Part shown: piece after piece, positions 23,220-37,014 of the stretch
Layout: every line of letters begins with the position of its first letter
How positions within the stretch are numbered: position 1 is the first letter of the stretch
Assembly (NCBI RefSeq): GCF_029227915.1
Contig: NC_079876.1
Span: forward strand, 14,384,001-14,448,000
Origin: Hydractinia symbiolongicarpus
Taxonomy: Eukaryota; Cnidaria; Hydrozoa; Anthoathecata; Hydractiniidae
Direction: 5' to 3'
Length of the DNA stretch: 64,000 nucleotides
Notes under the pieces: generated by a model
What the model was told of the DNA's origin: nothing
Seen by the model: the letters and a program-made list of their open reading frames with translations, nothing else
Database searches by the model: none
Made by a program: the position numbers and the translations under genes

Positions 23220-26200
23220 GACTACCCGAATTCCCGTGGAAAAATCCACTAAATATCTCATCGAGTCCATATGATAGGTGCAAAATAAAAACATAGAACA
23301 CAGTAATTTGAATTTTTGAAAGTCACAATTTGCATTATTCTATATCTATAACCGCTGAAACAAAACCTTTAAAAAATGAGCATGTGCGGCAATAAAAAAA
23401 GTTAAAATAAAAGAGAAAAAAAGCCCAAGCGTTGAGGTTGCTTACAATCTCCATCATTTTTTTTATACCTGCTGAAACAAAACGTGTAAAAATATTAGCA
23501 GGTTCAACAATAAAATAAAAATAAATTAAAATAAAAATGCAGAAGGTCTAACAAAATCGAAGGTGTCTGACAACGGTTATGTAGAAAGCTAAATCTGCTA
23601 AAACTATATACTTGCTCTACCATGCTAGAAGTACACCAGGAAAAATAGTATACCAGACATTAGGAAAAAATCTTTAACTCACACAAAAAAGGTTATTGGA
23701 AAATTTTCGCAACGTACAGTTTCTAATGCATCATACCAAATTAGCTATTTAGTCTATTACATACAGCAACCCTCCCATTGCGCAAACGTGCCGTGCATGA
23801 TAACAATGCAGTGTTTTCGAATTTAAGAATCGAGTATATTTCAAACGGTAACGTAACAGAGGGAAACATTGATTTAAAATAAAATAAAGCTTGCTATAAG
23901 TTGCTATAGCTATTGGCAAATTCTTTTATATTTATTTAAAACAATCGAGGTTAGACATATTTTAAGATATCTTTAACTGACTCTGAGTATATTCTTACAA
24001 AAAAAATATGTTCAGGCTGAAGACAAAACATATTTAACTTCATATTTAAGGGAAAGTTTAGCTGGAAGCGGGTATACAACTTAAAAACGTTATTCACCTA
24101 AATTTTTTTCCCTATCAGATAATCTAAACAACACACCTGGTTTTCTTTCGCTTTCTTAGTAGTAGCTAATGTTCTCTGGATAAAAGTCCAATCCGTTTTT
24201 TACTTCGATTACTAAACTTCGCTTCATACCAAAAAAGAACAAATTGAAAAAGTATAGCTAGCTACAATTGTCTGATACATTTCCAAACAGGTTTTTTTTT
24301 TGACGTTATATCATCGTACGTTTTTCTTCTTTATAACAAATATTTCTGACAACAACATAAACTTTTTTTACATGTTTGAAATAACTTTTTCCGGGATTAC
24401 TTTGAAAAACAGACAACCTTCTTCGCCGCGCTTTTCTTTTTTCAGTTGATAAACAACTTGTTTCCGTTAGATACGGCGTGCACATTAATCCGGGGGTAAA
24501 ATTAAATTATTCTATCTATAACGACCAACGGGCTTTTAAAACAAAACAAAAACAAATAGAAACATTTAAAAATAAAAATAAAATTTAGTGTTAATAAAAT
24601 AAAAAAATGAGTTTTACTATTTAAAATAACGAAAAAAAAAGAATTAAAAGTTTCATTAGTAACAGATTGTTGCCTGATATCATGTTTGTTTAACTTAGGG
24701 CAGCTCCTGCTTTATCAGAATTTTGCCGGACGATCCCTTTACCTTGAAAAAAGGAAAAAAAAGTGGTTTAAAAAAGCATAGCTATACATTTAAAAAGAAA
24801 AGAGACCAAGTAAAGAAGTAGAAAAGTAAAGTGAGAAGTGGAGCTAGAGGTAAAGTAAAGTTTGAAGTAGAAAACAAAGGCTAGAGTTTAAAGTTTTGAA
24901 ATCACAAATAGCAAGAACTTTGACATTTTTAGACGTTTGGTTTTTATGTCAGTGGATCAAGCAGACTCGCATTTCTTAGGAAAAGCCACATTTTTTATAT
25001 TTTACCGCGTATGTAGCCATATTTATTTACGTTTTGTTGCATAATTCATGTGCCCTGGTGCGGAACTAATGTATTGTCCTAAAATTCAAAATGCTACATA
25101 AAGCTGTTGGCTGACTAAAAAACGAGAAACTTTGGTTTGTTGAACTGTAATGTTACTAATTTTCTTTATATGTGTTTTACTAAGCATAAATAGCTAGCTT
25201 TAGTTTTAGCTAAGTGTTCCCAGTTTAAGTATATTTAACTGGGTGTCTTAGCTAATGTTAGCTACCTAATGTTAGCCTCCAAGTCCAGCTCCCCTCCAAT
25301 GGCTAGGTCTAACAATGACTTCTGTTGTTATTCCTCTTTTTTATTATCTATAGCTTACTACAATAGTTTCCAAATTTCTGTTCTTTTATGAGCACGAATT
25401 ATGATGTAACAGGCTAGCTAGTTACCTACAAAATCTTTCAAAGACTTGAACTTTTGCAGGATAGTTAGCCTAGTTAACTAAGCTTTCTTCTTCAAGTTGA
25501 TAAAATGAGTTTCTCTCAAATTAAAGCGTAGACGCAAACGAATGACTCGGCGGAAACCCCGAGTTTAAATTGGACAATGTGACTAATCGCTTCGGAGGCC
25601 ATACTAATTTATCTGTGAGTTTTTTACCAAGCTAGGTCACATCTTACTCTGGTAAAAACTTTATAGTTTACTAATGTTTGTTAGGGTAAGTGAAACCACT
25701 CGCTGGAATACTCGGATGGAAAGGGCTTTCCCCGACATGGACCACGTGAGCAAAGAGCAATAGAATTAGCCAATCAAAAAGCGCGGACAGATTTTGGCCG
25801 CAGAAAAATCGTTTGAGACCCAGCGTAATTTTTCTCACCTTAACTACTTTGATTTCCCGGCGGTAAGAAAAATTACGCTGGGTCTCCTGGCTACATGATA
25901 GTAGGATGTATTTTTATGCCCATAGAGTATAGATGAATTCTGCTGTTTAAATTTTCAGTGGTAAGCTCTTTCGGCTTTCGCATTTGCGTGGCAGCGAAAA
26001 AGATTGGGGTGCCAGGTGAAGCAAAATAATTATCACTACATTTCTTCAAACCAGGATTTTTCTAAATTTTGATGCGTTTCACAGCCTTTTTGTGGAAGAT
26101 TGATGGGTAATGATAATATACGACATGCTGAATGAAATTATTTTTGTTGATTTAGATGTGTGTCTCAAAAACCAATTTGTTTTAAATTTTGTGTAAACTT

Positions 26201-26760
26201 TTATTTACAAACTGTATACAATGTGTCCTAAATAATGATCTTTTTTAATTCAAGTTTATTATTTGCTTATTGATTTTTTGACATTTAGGTTCAGAATTGT
26301 TGATAAAGGGCAGTACGGAACATCATGCTAAGAAAGAAAAATTTTTGTGTTCTTAACTGGTTGACTAATACATTTTGTGTAAATTTTTGTGGGAGAGAGT
26401 GGTATGCAACTGAAATGACTGATTTTGTAGATTTGTATACATTCAATGTTGTATGGTTTTTTCATATTTTTGTATAAGCTTTTAAGGAAAAGGCAATATT
26501 TAAAATCCGTAAAGAACTTATTTTTATTGATTTGTGCTAACTCTTGCAGGCCAACTTTTTGACATTTCAGAATAAAATACCGAGGGTTTTCAACATAATC
26601 ACTTATAAGATGTACATATTCGAGATGCGTTATTTCTGACATTGTTATTATCCGTGTTGTGACTGTTGGTGTTCTTACTGTCGGTTTTGTGAATTTTGGT
26701 GTTGCGAATGTCGATGTTGTGAGTGTCGTTGTTGTAACTTTTTATCAACTGGATTTTTCA
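23220..26760. other. Intergenic DNA with one strong foldback
   Basis: No gene supported. There is a 25-bp inverted repeat with one mismatch at 25815-25839 and 25862-25886 (contains 'gagacccagcgtaattttt'), with a loop of 22 nt. It lies next to a CACGTG at 25743-25748. Confidence 0.45.
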
Positions 26761-26769
26761 ATTTGCAAG

Positions 26770-27460
26770 CTGTAGATGAGTTCATTTTACTTTGATACCA
26801 CCGAAAAAATTATGCCTCAAATGTTAAAACTTCTGACGTTACGGCGCGACGTCAATAACACTACTTTAACGTCAATATCCTATATTAAATTAATGAAACC
26901 ATTACGGTGCACCTAAAACTTTGAGGCCTTATAACTTGGAAACAAGGTGGTGACGTCAATGATTTTTCACTGCGTAGGTAACTAGAGAGCACCTAGAACC
27001 AATTTGGATAACTTTCCAAAACCTGGTTCCCCAATTTGTTTCGGAATGGACGGGTGGATGACGTCAGCAAAAAGCCTTTAAAACCCAGTATCTCTGCAAC
27101 CGTTTGTCAAAACTACATGATCCTATACATTTTCTTGATCATCGTTTCAAGGTCTATACGGTGAAGGCAACAGGGATTTAAATTTTTTAAAAAACTTTTT
27201 TACGTTTTAACGGGCCATTGCTGACGTCAGCAAAATTTTTAAACCCTTATATGTCCTTAGTCGTTAGTAGAAAAGATATGATCCTATACATTATTTTGCT
27301 CGGCGTTTCAACCTCTACACGTTACAGGCAACGAATAAACTAAATTTCCACAATTTATTTTTAGATTTGCAATGCTGACGTCAGCAAAACGTCTTAAACA
27401 ACCAACCTTTTCAATGTCTTATTGCCTACGTGGATTTTTCCACAGGTCTTTATCGACTAG
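26770..27460 (+). mobile_element. Non-autonomous Helitron-like element, 5'-truncated
   Basis: The left part (26,770-26,960) matches the minus strand of 22,900-23,160. The right part carries three modules of about 150-170 bp, each opening with a TGACGTCA palindrome (27059-27066, 27222-27229, 27376-27383). The 3' end has hairpin 'cgtggatttttccac', then 'aggtctttatcga', then CTAG at 27457-27460 followed by T. The 5' TCTATATAATAATACG terminus seen in sister copies is missing. There are no open reading frames of interest, so it depends on a helicase supplied elsewhere. Confidence 0.65.
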
Positions 27461-27469
27461 TTGATAAAT

Positions 27470-29305
27470 AATGTAAGAAAAAATTCAGTTCCATATCTAA
27501 TAAACCACTTGGTTTTTAAATATTTTCGGTATAATCAAAAGAATTTTGGCCTACAGTCAGACAAAGGTATACTACTGGTACTGTAATATAAATGAAACGG
27601 TGAAATTTAACCTAAATTCTGGAACGCTTTTTGACAAATTGAATGTTAACTACGACTTTAATCACTGTGAAAGTGACCGCACAATACTAATGCTCTAACA
27701 ATGTATGTCTCGAACAAACAAAGGCGATTTTGCTTACGATTTTTACCGGCTATAAAGCATGTATTTTTCATTGACCCATAAGCTAGTCTGATATACTAAC
27801 ACCTCACTATGGGTTTGTTTCTCTGACTAGCAAAGAGGATTTTTTGTTGTTTTTATCGCTTATATGTCCTATTTTATTTGTATTTTCCCTTTTTGTTTGT
27901 CGATTTATTTTTTTGTCTGGGGAGATTTCCCATTTTATCTTGAATTATTGTTTGATCAGCTCCTGTACTTAGTTCTCGTAACATAACACAAACTACTTTA
28001 AGATATAAACAGCATAAATCCAGAAAAAGTACTTCAAGGACACTTCAAAGTCCTGCAAAGTGATCCAAAGATCAACAGTCGTTTGTTTTCGTTTCGGCTA
28101 GACAAAAATTCATCATCGAAACATCCATAAAACATTTGAAATCATGGTTTATTAAAGGGCAGGTTCTTGGACACTTTTTTCAAATAAGTTATAACCAGCA
28201 TCGACTGATTATTGCGCTGATCCGCAACTGATTTACTACGTTTGAGTATTTAGTTTTAATATTCTCAATCTCGCTCATACCAAACATTACAGCTTTTCTT
28301 CAATTCTGATTGGTTGTTGAAAATGAGGCCCGGCGCAAAAGGTTTGAAAGATGGCTAGTAGGTGCTGCAACGAATTCCCGTTGATTTTTCCACGGGTTAA
28401 CGACAAGCATATACATAATACGGATGTTCAAGCAGTATGATTGGTCCTGCGGGAGAAATAACACATAAAAATTAATCTTTAATCAATCGTTCTTTATTTA
28501 CTTTAGTTGTTATAAGTTTGAACAATGTCAGAATTAAATTGTGTCAACAAAATTTTAACTTTTTGACAGAAAATAATATTATGATTAGAAATAAATAGAA
28601 CTCAATCTTAAAAGATATTTTAGCTCGATAAACTCTCTCTATTTTATGTAACCAGATACTAATTAACAGCATGAACTTTAAAAATGTGACACACTTATTG
28701 AGTCTATAAGTGGCGCATGTTTACGTATTTGGAGTGCTTCAGTTTTAAATATCTGGTGGATTCATAAACCGTGAGATACTCTCAGGAATGCAGAAACCAA
28801 CACTTCTTATCCAAGAAAAATCACAAGATTTATATCCACCACAAGCACTTATGTATTTGGCATTAGCGGTTGCAAAGAATCAGACAGTCGAAAATGCTCC
28901 ACTGGAAGATAAATCAATAAAATCATAAATAAATAGATCTGGGAAACAAATATAAGCTTCAAAATGACACAAGAATGATTTTTAACTTAAGATAACGGCC
29001 CCTTAGCTTTCTCCGTATTAATTCGATTTGCACGCGGTGGCAATTAGACATAAGGACACTTGTTGAAAATTCCTTAATTTAGGTGCTCCTGGTTTCAAAA
29101 GAATTAATTAATTTTCGCAGATTTTTACTGAATTCCTGAAATTAATACAGCCAAAAAATTCAAGGAATGTAAATAATTGTTCAAATTTTATTCTTTGGAC
29201 AGGAAAACTTTATTCACAAGGAGAAAGAATGTCACACTGAGAAAAAAAGGAAAGAATCCTAACAAAGAATTATTAAAAGTTTAATTCTGTGAATGCTTTT
29301 GTTTT
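27470..29305. other. Intergenic DNA, one Helitron-like 3' end
   Basis: No gene seen. About 28,371-28,412 reads 'cccgttgatttttccacgggttaacgac' followed by 'aagcatatacataatacgg'. This is a Helitron-like 3' hairpin joined to a 5'-like block, with CTAG decayed to CAAG. Confidence 0.45.
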
Positions 29306-29311
29306 TTAATA

Positions 29312-31120
29312 CAGTAGAGTCTCCATAACTCGAACGTCTCCTTAACTCAAACGAATTCGTTGGCACCGTGAAAATTTCCTAATAAACTCTTATAAAAAAA
29401 ACCTCTACTACTCGAACCTCCATAACTCGAATGTTCCCTTAGGTTGAATAGATTATTTTATCCCTTGAAGGTTTTTGACTCCATAACTCGAATTTTGTGG
29501 CATTTTTAAAAAAATTGATAAGTTTTGCTGATCATTAAACTCTTTATCATTTTCATATTTTAATGTTTACGTGTGTTGTGGGCCTTATAATTTTCGAATG
29601 CATAATTCGAATGTTTTGTTTGTGTTTCGAACGACAACGCTTTCTCAACCAATTTTCAAAAACAGAATTTCATAGCAATCTGACAATGGCGTCTGCGTGG
29701 CAGGGTCAAAAAGAAGTAGAGCCGATGACAAGCCCTGCAAAATAAAATACAGTGCCGTCAAAGAGCTTGAAAAAGGAACTGCTCCAAAGGATGTTGCAAA
29801 AGCTTTCAATATTCCTCCAAGCACATTGTCGACGTGGAAAAAAAATAAGGAAAAAATCTTTAAACAGTTTAAAAAAGGGTTAATCTCTAAGAGATCAAAA
29901 CCTGAAAAATTTAAAGATGTGAACAAGACTGTTCATAAGTGGCTACTTGTGATGAGAAGCGAAAATATTCCGATATGTGGAGTGATTCTGAAGGAGAAAG
30001 CTCTTGTGTTCGCAGAAGAACTGGGTGTTGAGTCGTTTCAAGCTTCACAAGAGTGGCTAGCTAAATGGAAAACCAGGTTGGTTAAACATACTTTTATATT
30101 TAAATTCATATAAATCTTATGAATATTACAATAGCTTTGTCTTTGCAAAATATCAATAGACTTTTTTTTTCTGCTTGTTGACAATTGCACCCCTTATCCT
30201 CATGTCGAAAAGCTGGAATGGGTAGAATTATTCTTTCTTTCTCTGAGTACAACGTTGCATACTCAACCTATGGACCAAGAATCATTCGTGCACTGAAAGC
30301 GAAGTATCGATCGTTAGCAGTCCGCAAGTTGATAAAAGCATTGGATGAAAAAGTTCTCGATTCTTGCTGCTATGTTCATGCTTAGAAAAGCGTGGGACGA
30401 TATTGACAACCAAACCTATACCAACTGTTTTCGGAAATCAGGAATTTCCCAGAAGGATGCTGAAAATGCCATCAACGAAGATGACGATCCATTCAAAGAC
30501 CTTGCCAGTAGCAGAAGAGGACCCAATCCCGACCCTCGATGCTGATCTCTCGTAGATATCGATTCTACCATATCAGTTGAGGATTTCATTGATTTCGATA
30601 TCGAAGTGAGCACATCCAATACAAGTCTAAAAACTGCTGACATCATTGCTGATATCACTGGAACTCAAGATGAGGAAGATGAAGAGGATGAGGAAGATGA
30701 CGATGACAAGGATGAAGATAATCTTTCAAGACCGACGGCCGAACAAGTGCGTTCAGCAATCACCGTCCTTGAGGACCTAAGCGTTTTCTCGAAATTTGGG
30801 GAAGGAATGTTAGCTTCCATAAAGGACTTGAATAAAAACATCAAACGAAATTATGATGATACTTATAAACAATCAATTATAACTGATTTTTTTTTCAAAA
30901 AATTTGAGCAAAAAGCGACTAAAACGCTCTGTCTTTTTATTTCATCAACCCAGAACTCCCAATAAGTAAGACTACGTACTTAATATACTGTTTTTATTCA
31001 TCTGGTAGGCAAATAAAGAAAAAAAATTAAAAACTTTGAAAACCTCTACTACTCGAACGTCTCCTTAACTCGAACGATTTCGTTTTCCCTCTGGCCGTTC
31101 GAGTTATGGAAACTCTACTG
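29312..31120 (+). mobile_element. Tigger/pogo-type DNA transposon, internally deleted
   Basis: The left end CAGTAGAGTCTCCATAACTCGAACG and the reverse complement of the right end match over about 25 bp with one difference. The element is flanked by TA on both sides (29310-29311 and 31121-31122), the expected target duplication. Extra 'ccataactcgaa' and 'ctactactcgaa' motifs recur inside both ends and may be transposase binding sites. Length is 1809 bp. The terminal sequence, TA target and CENP-B-like protein place it in Tc1/mariner, Tigger branch. Confidence 0.88.
29697..30965 (+). pseudogene. Tigger-like transposase lacking its DDE core
   Basis: The frame 29697-30113 encodes an N-terminal Psq-type helix-turn-helix ('KYSAVKELEKGTAPKDVAKAF...PSTLSTWKKNKEKI') followed by a CENP-B-type DNA-binding domain ('VHKWLLVMRSENIPICG' to 'EEWLAKWK'-like, here QEWLAKWKTR). 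Instead of the DDE domain of roughly 200 residues, the reading jumps within about 100 bp to the C-terminal helices ('IIRALKAKYRSLAVRKLIKALDEK', split across frames 30185-30545, then 'MLRKAWDDI' and 'NCFRKSGIS'). It closes with an acidic tail in 30606-30965. The only ATG (29686) is out of frame with the HTH. Several frameshifts and the missing catalytic core make it inactive. It might still be a source of DNA-binding domains. Confidence 0.85.
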
Positions 31121-31129
31121 TAATACTTA

Positions 31130-34100
31130 ACAACATTTTTACGTCATTCGCCAAAGAAGAATATCCGCGCACTGTAATTCTTTTCACCAACAAACGTACC
31201 TACCTGAGACTTCGAATAGTTTCTTGTATCTGTGGATATCCACATTTATATGATGTGTTGAAGCTAATCATGTTATTCAATAACAAGCAGTGTATTATTA
31301 AAAATGTTGTGTTATATTTTTCCCAGTTGCTAAACCCGAAAGCACTAAGCAAAGTAATGGAACTAAAACAAGTTGCCTGAAATGTTTTCCAAAACATTTA
31401 ATTAAAAATTCCCAATGTCTGCTTAAGCGTATTTTGTTTTTTTTTAGTATCTACACCACATATTAAAAATGAGGCATGGAATGTTACAGCTAAAGATAAA
31501 GCACTTTTGATTGATCCTCGTGAGTTTTTTTGACATGTCTCTTGTCACTAAGCACAATTACAATTATCTTGTACTTGTATGATCAATCGACACGTGCTGA
31601 TAAATAACATAGGTTTAACTGGAACTCTCAACGATTTATCAACAGCACCTGCTGTATTCTCACACAGTTGCTGATCACCATTCGCCATAGTCAACAATAA
31701 TTGCTTGTTGAATAAATATAAACTTAGATAAAGATACACATATTGCTTAACAAGAATTAATATTACAATATTGCCGCTGTGACCCTGTGTTGAAAGACAG
31801 TTTGACCGTACATAGAGGCTGTAAGCTGCCGTCTATATTTGGGTGGAGCGTATTTACTTCATAGTGTTTCAGGTCTAATAGTTTTTTTTTACTCGCATTT
31901 TTAGTTGAAATCAAACACAGGTTACAACCTCTTATTACCTCATTATAGCAGAAAGAGTCAACCAACATTTTTTTATTTTGCGGAATAAGTTCCCGTGAAA
32001 ATTAAAAAAAAAAACATTCGTACCACCGGCACAGGTAAACCATGTTGCTCACCCGTGTGGGTGTAATACTCTTTTCAAAAAAGGTTTATTACAACTTCGG
32101 TTTAAATAAAAACACAGGGAACAGTGTTAATCTTCCATTCTAGCCAATTATCAATAAGAATCAATTGGTGGTGAGGTCTTATTGTGTTGAACCAACCTTG
32201 CTAGTGACATCGTTGTGTGCATTCTAGTGGTGTTCTAATGTGTTGTGTATTAATCAATTGGATTTATTCCGTATTGCGTTAACCTACAGATTAGTCACAC
32301 ACATATTGCGACATTAACGAACAGTCCGTCGTTAACGTGCGTTAACAGTGCTTAGTACAGGCAAACCGTGTCGCTCATTCGTATAGGCGTAATACCCTTT
32401 TGTAACAAACATTATTGCCATACAGAAAACTAAATGTTGTTACCCCGTTACCCCGTCACCCAATTTATAATGCAATCTCAAAGTCTTTGTTCACAGTCAA
32501 AATCTTAAAATTGTTTCAAGATTTATATATGGCTAGAATACGTAACAATATATATTATCTTGACATGTAAAAACGTATGCAGAAAGCAAACATTACAAAA
32601 ATAAAAAGACGTTAAAAGAAAAAAAACGTACCACTGACCACGACCAAGATTTGGTTGTTTCAATAGTCTTGCTAAATTTCAGACCACCTTTTTTTCAATT
32701 GCCGGAGCGTAGAAAAAGTTAAAGGTAATAAATGCGGGCAAAAAAAATTTAACAGTAGAAAAATGCCGGCAAGAAGAATTTAAGGCTTTCTGATTGGTTG
32801 TTTTATTTATATATTCGCAGCTGCCCAAATGTGCCGAAAGCAGGAAGATAAAATTAAATCTCTTCCGTTTGGTATAAAAATAGTCTGTATTTTTGTGTGT
32901 CCACATCACGGCTTAATTCTTGCGCACAAACCATGACCCTGGAACAGGTTTGTCACGTGATACAAAAATGGCAGATATACTGGGCATTTTTGAAATTCCA
33001 AAGATAATGAGATGAAAGTTTAGAGATGGCGGGCGAAAAAAAAACACAACATCAAAGAAACATTTTTGTCGATGAAAGCAAAATTGTCAGAATGTTACTG
33101 ACTTTACTCTATGGATCTGGCCTAACTTGATTCTTTAATACTGGCAAAATGCCTTTGATTTAGGAAATGTTTTGAAAGTTTGTTGCAGTTAAAATTTATG
33201 AGCTGTTAGATAGCTAGCTGCAGTGTAGCTAGGTAACTAGCTAACGTAACATACTGAGACAGCTTAACTTTCCACATATTTATAAACAACATATTCAATG
33301 GATATTAGTTTTCAGGTGGAATAATTTATGGAATCATGCCAAGTTTATATAGCGCAAAGTCTCTATTAGTAGCAAAACCTTCAATGTTTTATGATTAAAT
33401 GACTACACAAATCAACTGCAGTGAATATGGTTTGCTACAGTTGAATATTATAGTCAAACTCTTATAAAATTAAAAATATAATAAAGCCTGTTTTAATAAT
33501 CATATGTTATTCAAAATTTCCTATCAGATGTAATTTATGCAGACAAATCCAAATGTGCCACTCATTTTCTGCAAACGTTTTTTTCTGTTTTGAAATGACC
33601 TGAGAATTAAAACCCTATTCCTACAAATTCTAAAATGTAAACCTTTGCCATGTTGTTCTTAATTACATACAAACTGCCACCAATCTTATTTCGTTAAAGG
33701 GTCAACATTTGATATTTAAAGACAAAAATAATGGTTAAATTTAAAGTTGGTTTATTATATAAGTGCGGGGTATTAATTCCAAAAATGCTATTTATACTTG
33801 ACCAAGATGTGAAAATATGTCGATGAAGCATAATCATTTGCCGGCCTAAAGATCATAAATAATAGAACGTTTTGATGTTAAATTTTCTCACTATGGTACA
33901 TTAGCTTTAGAAGATATAATTTGTTAAAAAATCCATAATTGTTTGTTCTTATTTGGTCCAGATTTGGAAATTTTGTTACAAAACCTTCATCAGCTTTTTT
34001 AAATTGCTCAAATTATAAAACCTAGAAAGGTTAGTTAATGCAAAATCATTCTTTTTGTCTCTATCCTCTAGTATATAGATAAATAGGAATAAATTTGTGA

Positions 34101-37000
34101 TATGACAAATTTGAGAAAATTTCTTTTTATAAGGCAATGTCAAAAAGCACAATAAAGTTTACATTTTGGTGCCTTACATAATGTACATTTCATGGGCCTG
34201 GTTAGTATATCAAATAAGCTCATTACATATACCTACCTATATACAAGTTCCAATGTTTGCGTTTTTACGAGATTCTTGCGCATGCAAATTTTAACAATTT
34301 CTAATTTCAAGTTAAAAAGATGCCTCTGCCATAAAGTTTAGAATGAACTGGTGCACGGCTTAACACCTGCATTATTTTGCTTATAACCAACACATGTCAT
34401 GATGACGGTCAGTTGCATGGTTTTTAGCTAACAAATGTTTCCTAGAAATGTGACAGATAATTTGGCTACATAGGATTTGAAAATAACACAGTTAGTTTGT
34501 TACCGAAGTATTGAATAATAACATTGAATTTTGTACCCAAGTAGGGTAATGAATTTAACAACATTGATACATATGGCTACCACCTATTAATTAGGATGTT
34601 CACGTAATTTTGGACGGTATATGCTGTAGCTAGCTAACTAGTAGTTCTGCAGGGAAAGACTAGCACCTCACATATACCAATTGAATTATCGCGATAGGTT
34701 TGCTTTATATCATGTAGAACTAAAAATGGGAACTTTTTTCCAACATATTTCTCAAACGAGACTTCCTAAAGTTGATACACAACTTTAGCTGTATTTTTAT
34801 CACCTCCACAGAGTAACTCCTGTTTACATTGACCTCCTGCGCGGGGCAGAAATAATTTTTTGCAGGGCAAAGTTGTTCATAAATTAATTTTCGGTTATAA
34901 TTATAATAGATTATAAGCAATAATGTGACAAGCTAGTTCAAGCGCCTTTTCACCGCTATCAACTTCATCAACTAGGCAAACTGCCCTGGGAACGAGGTAG
35001 AAAATACGGCTGTTATTTAAGAGAGTAGTCATTAACGCTTGAAAAAAATCTGGTGCATTTACCGGTCGTACATATTTTCCACATCGGTATTAGTTCAATT
35101 TTTTCTTTTAATTAGATAAAACATTAAATAAAACATAAAACATGTAGGCTAACATATAGCCAAAATTTAGGAACACATTAAGACTGATCAATTTTTAAGC
35201 TTAAAACAACTTATGAAAAAAAATCAAGAGAGTGTCATGCCCTTTTTCGTAAAATACATATGTAAATGTAACAATAATTAACGCATAAGAAACAGAGTCC
35301 TCTTGTAAATAGCCTTCTAAAATTGAACATAATTATATAATAAGAACAATTTAGCCAAAAAATAAACACATCCAGCTTCGGCTAAAACTTCGACGTTCTT
35401 GCAAATATGTACAGATCAAACAAAAGTCGCAAAAAATATATATATATACTTAGTAAAACAAACTTCTTTTTCATAATTAGATTTGTTAATTTTAATGGAA
35501 AGCCGGGGAAAATTAGTCAACAAACAACAAGTTAGATTACTTACAGAAACTTCTTAGAATTTATTGCTCTTTTTATCATTAAATTTGTTCTTGTTAATTT
35601 CTTTAAAAAAGGCGGGAATAATAAAACATTTTTTTAATGAAATAGACAACGCATTGTTTATTGTCCGTAACTCTTTTCGTGTGCTTAATTTTACCAGGAA
35701 AAATGAATCTAGGGAGCAATAAAAGTTAATTACCCGTGCCCTACGTAATCTGTATAAAAAAACCACTCGAAAAATAAAATAAAATGAACATTTAAAGCGC
35801 AACGGAAACTTTAAAGAGTTTAAGCTCTGGCGCAATCCATTTCAACCCACAGACAACAAACTATCATTATTAAATAGACCACTCGAGGTTAAGACACCAG
35901 TACCTGTGCGACTTTCTGTTGAGCGCTTTGTAAAGGGCTTAATAGGAGTCGTAAACTGTTTCACACACATAGGTGTATCGCTTTAGTGCAGGTATGTAGT
36001 ATGTCGTGTATCGAGCGAACCACACACAACATTAAAGTGTTCCGCGTGTAATACATGTCTGGCATGTATTTCCATTAAAAGTTCAACGTAAAATATCGAC
36101 TGGGCCGACCGAGCTTGCGAATTTGGTGCAATTGCCGGGGCGATGTTTTTATTACATTAGGATCCAGGGCCATATCTTTGCTGAATTAGGATATAACTGT
36201 TACACAAGCAGTAAATTCCAGATAGCAGGGTTTTATTTTCTTTGACAAGTTGAGATTAAAGTCAACAATATTGGCTAGAAATAACAAAGTACCTCAACTT
36301 ATATCGCATAATATTGCCGAGGTTTTTCAGCTGACCGAGCTGGCTTTTTTGCCAAAGTAGTATACAAGGAGATAATATATTTTGATAAATTTATAAAAAA
36401 TAAGGTTGCACCAGGAGTAAATTTCAGATAGCTGGTTTTAATTTGCTTGACAAGGTGATTAAAACATTCACGAAAATTCGAAAATGGAAAAGGTAGCTAT
36501 TAAAAATAGAGTACAAAACTAATCCTGCATGAGTAGTTGTTATAAATGTTAAAATGGCATCCCCTTCACAATAATAACTATTTCACAATGTTTTACATTT
36601 TTATTTAATAATTCTTCAATCTTTTGTATGTTATATTTCAGCCAGATTACGGCTTTTTCAGAGCCATAAAAACGAAAATTTGCAGGGATTTCCCTGCCGT
36701 ATCCATTTCTGCAGTTAACGCGTTTCCCAATCACTATAATTTCCATAGAGCAATAAGGAAGGAATAGAAACATAACACGACTTTAGATATATTTTTAGGC
36801 ACACGACCAACCACCACTTCTAATAAGAGAATTTGTACGAACCACAGCAACTGCATTTGTGTTCACTTCTTTCACGCATTTCAAACACTCACCAATCAGC
36901 GGTTTCCAAATAACCATGTGAGCATGGTATCCTGTGACAAAAACTGTCACACTCGAACTTTAAACTGTCTTTCCTGATCGTTAGAGATGGTTTTTGAAGA
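31130..37000. other. Intergenic DNA, no confirmed gene
   Basis: A lone exon-like segment sits at 31448-31519 (reported separately). A roughly 45-bp imperfect direct repeat occurs at about 32032-32075 and 32356-32401 ('aaaccatgttgctcaccc' and its variant, then 'gtaatac'). Otherwise this is AT-rich DNA without recognisable exons, RNA genes or transposon ends. Confidence 0.4.
31448..31519 (+). CDS. Possible orphan exon, unidentified
   Basis: An open 72-nt segment lies between a strong acceptor (ttttttttag) and a consensus donor (C|gtgagt). It is phase 1 at both ends and reads STPHIKNEAWNVTAKDKALL and a few more residues. I do not recognise it and found no partner exon nearby. It may belong to a gene with large introns, to a transposon, or be chance. 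Confidence 0.22.
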
Positions 37001-37014
37001 AATTTGAGCAACTT

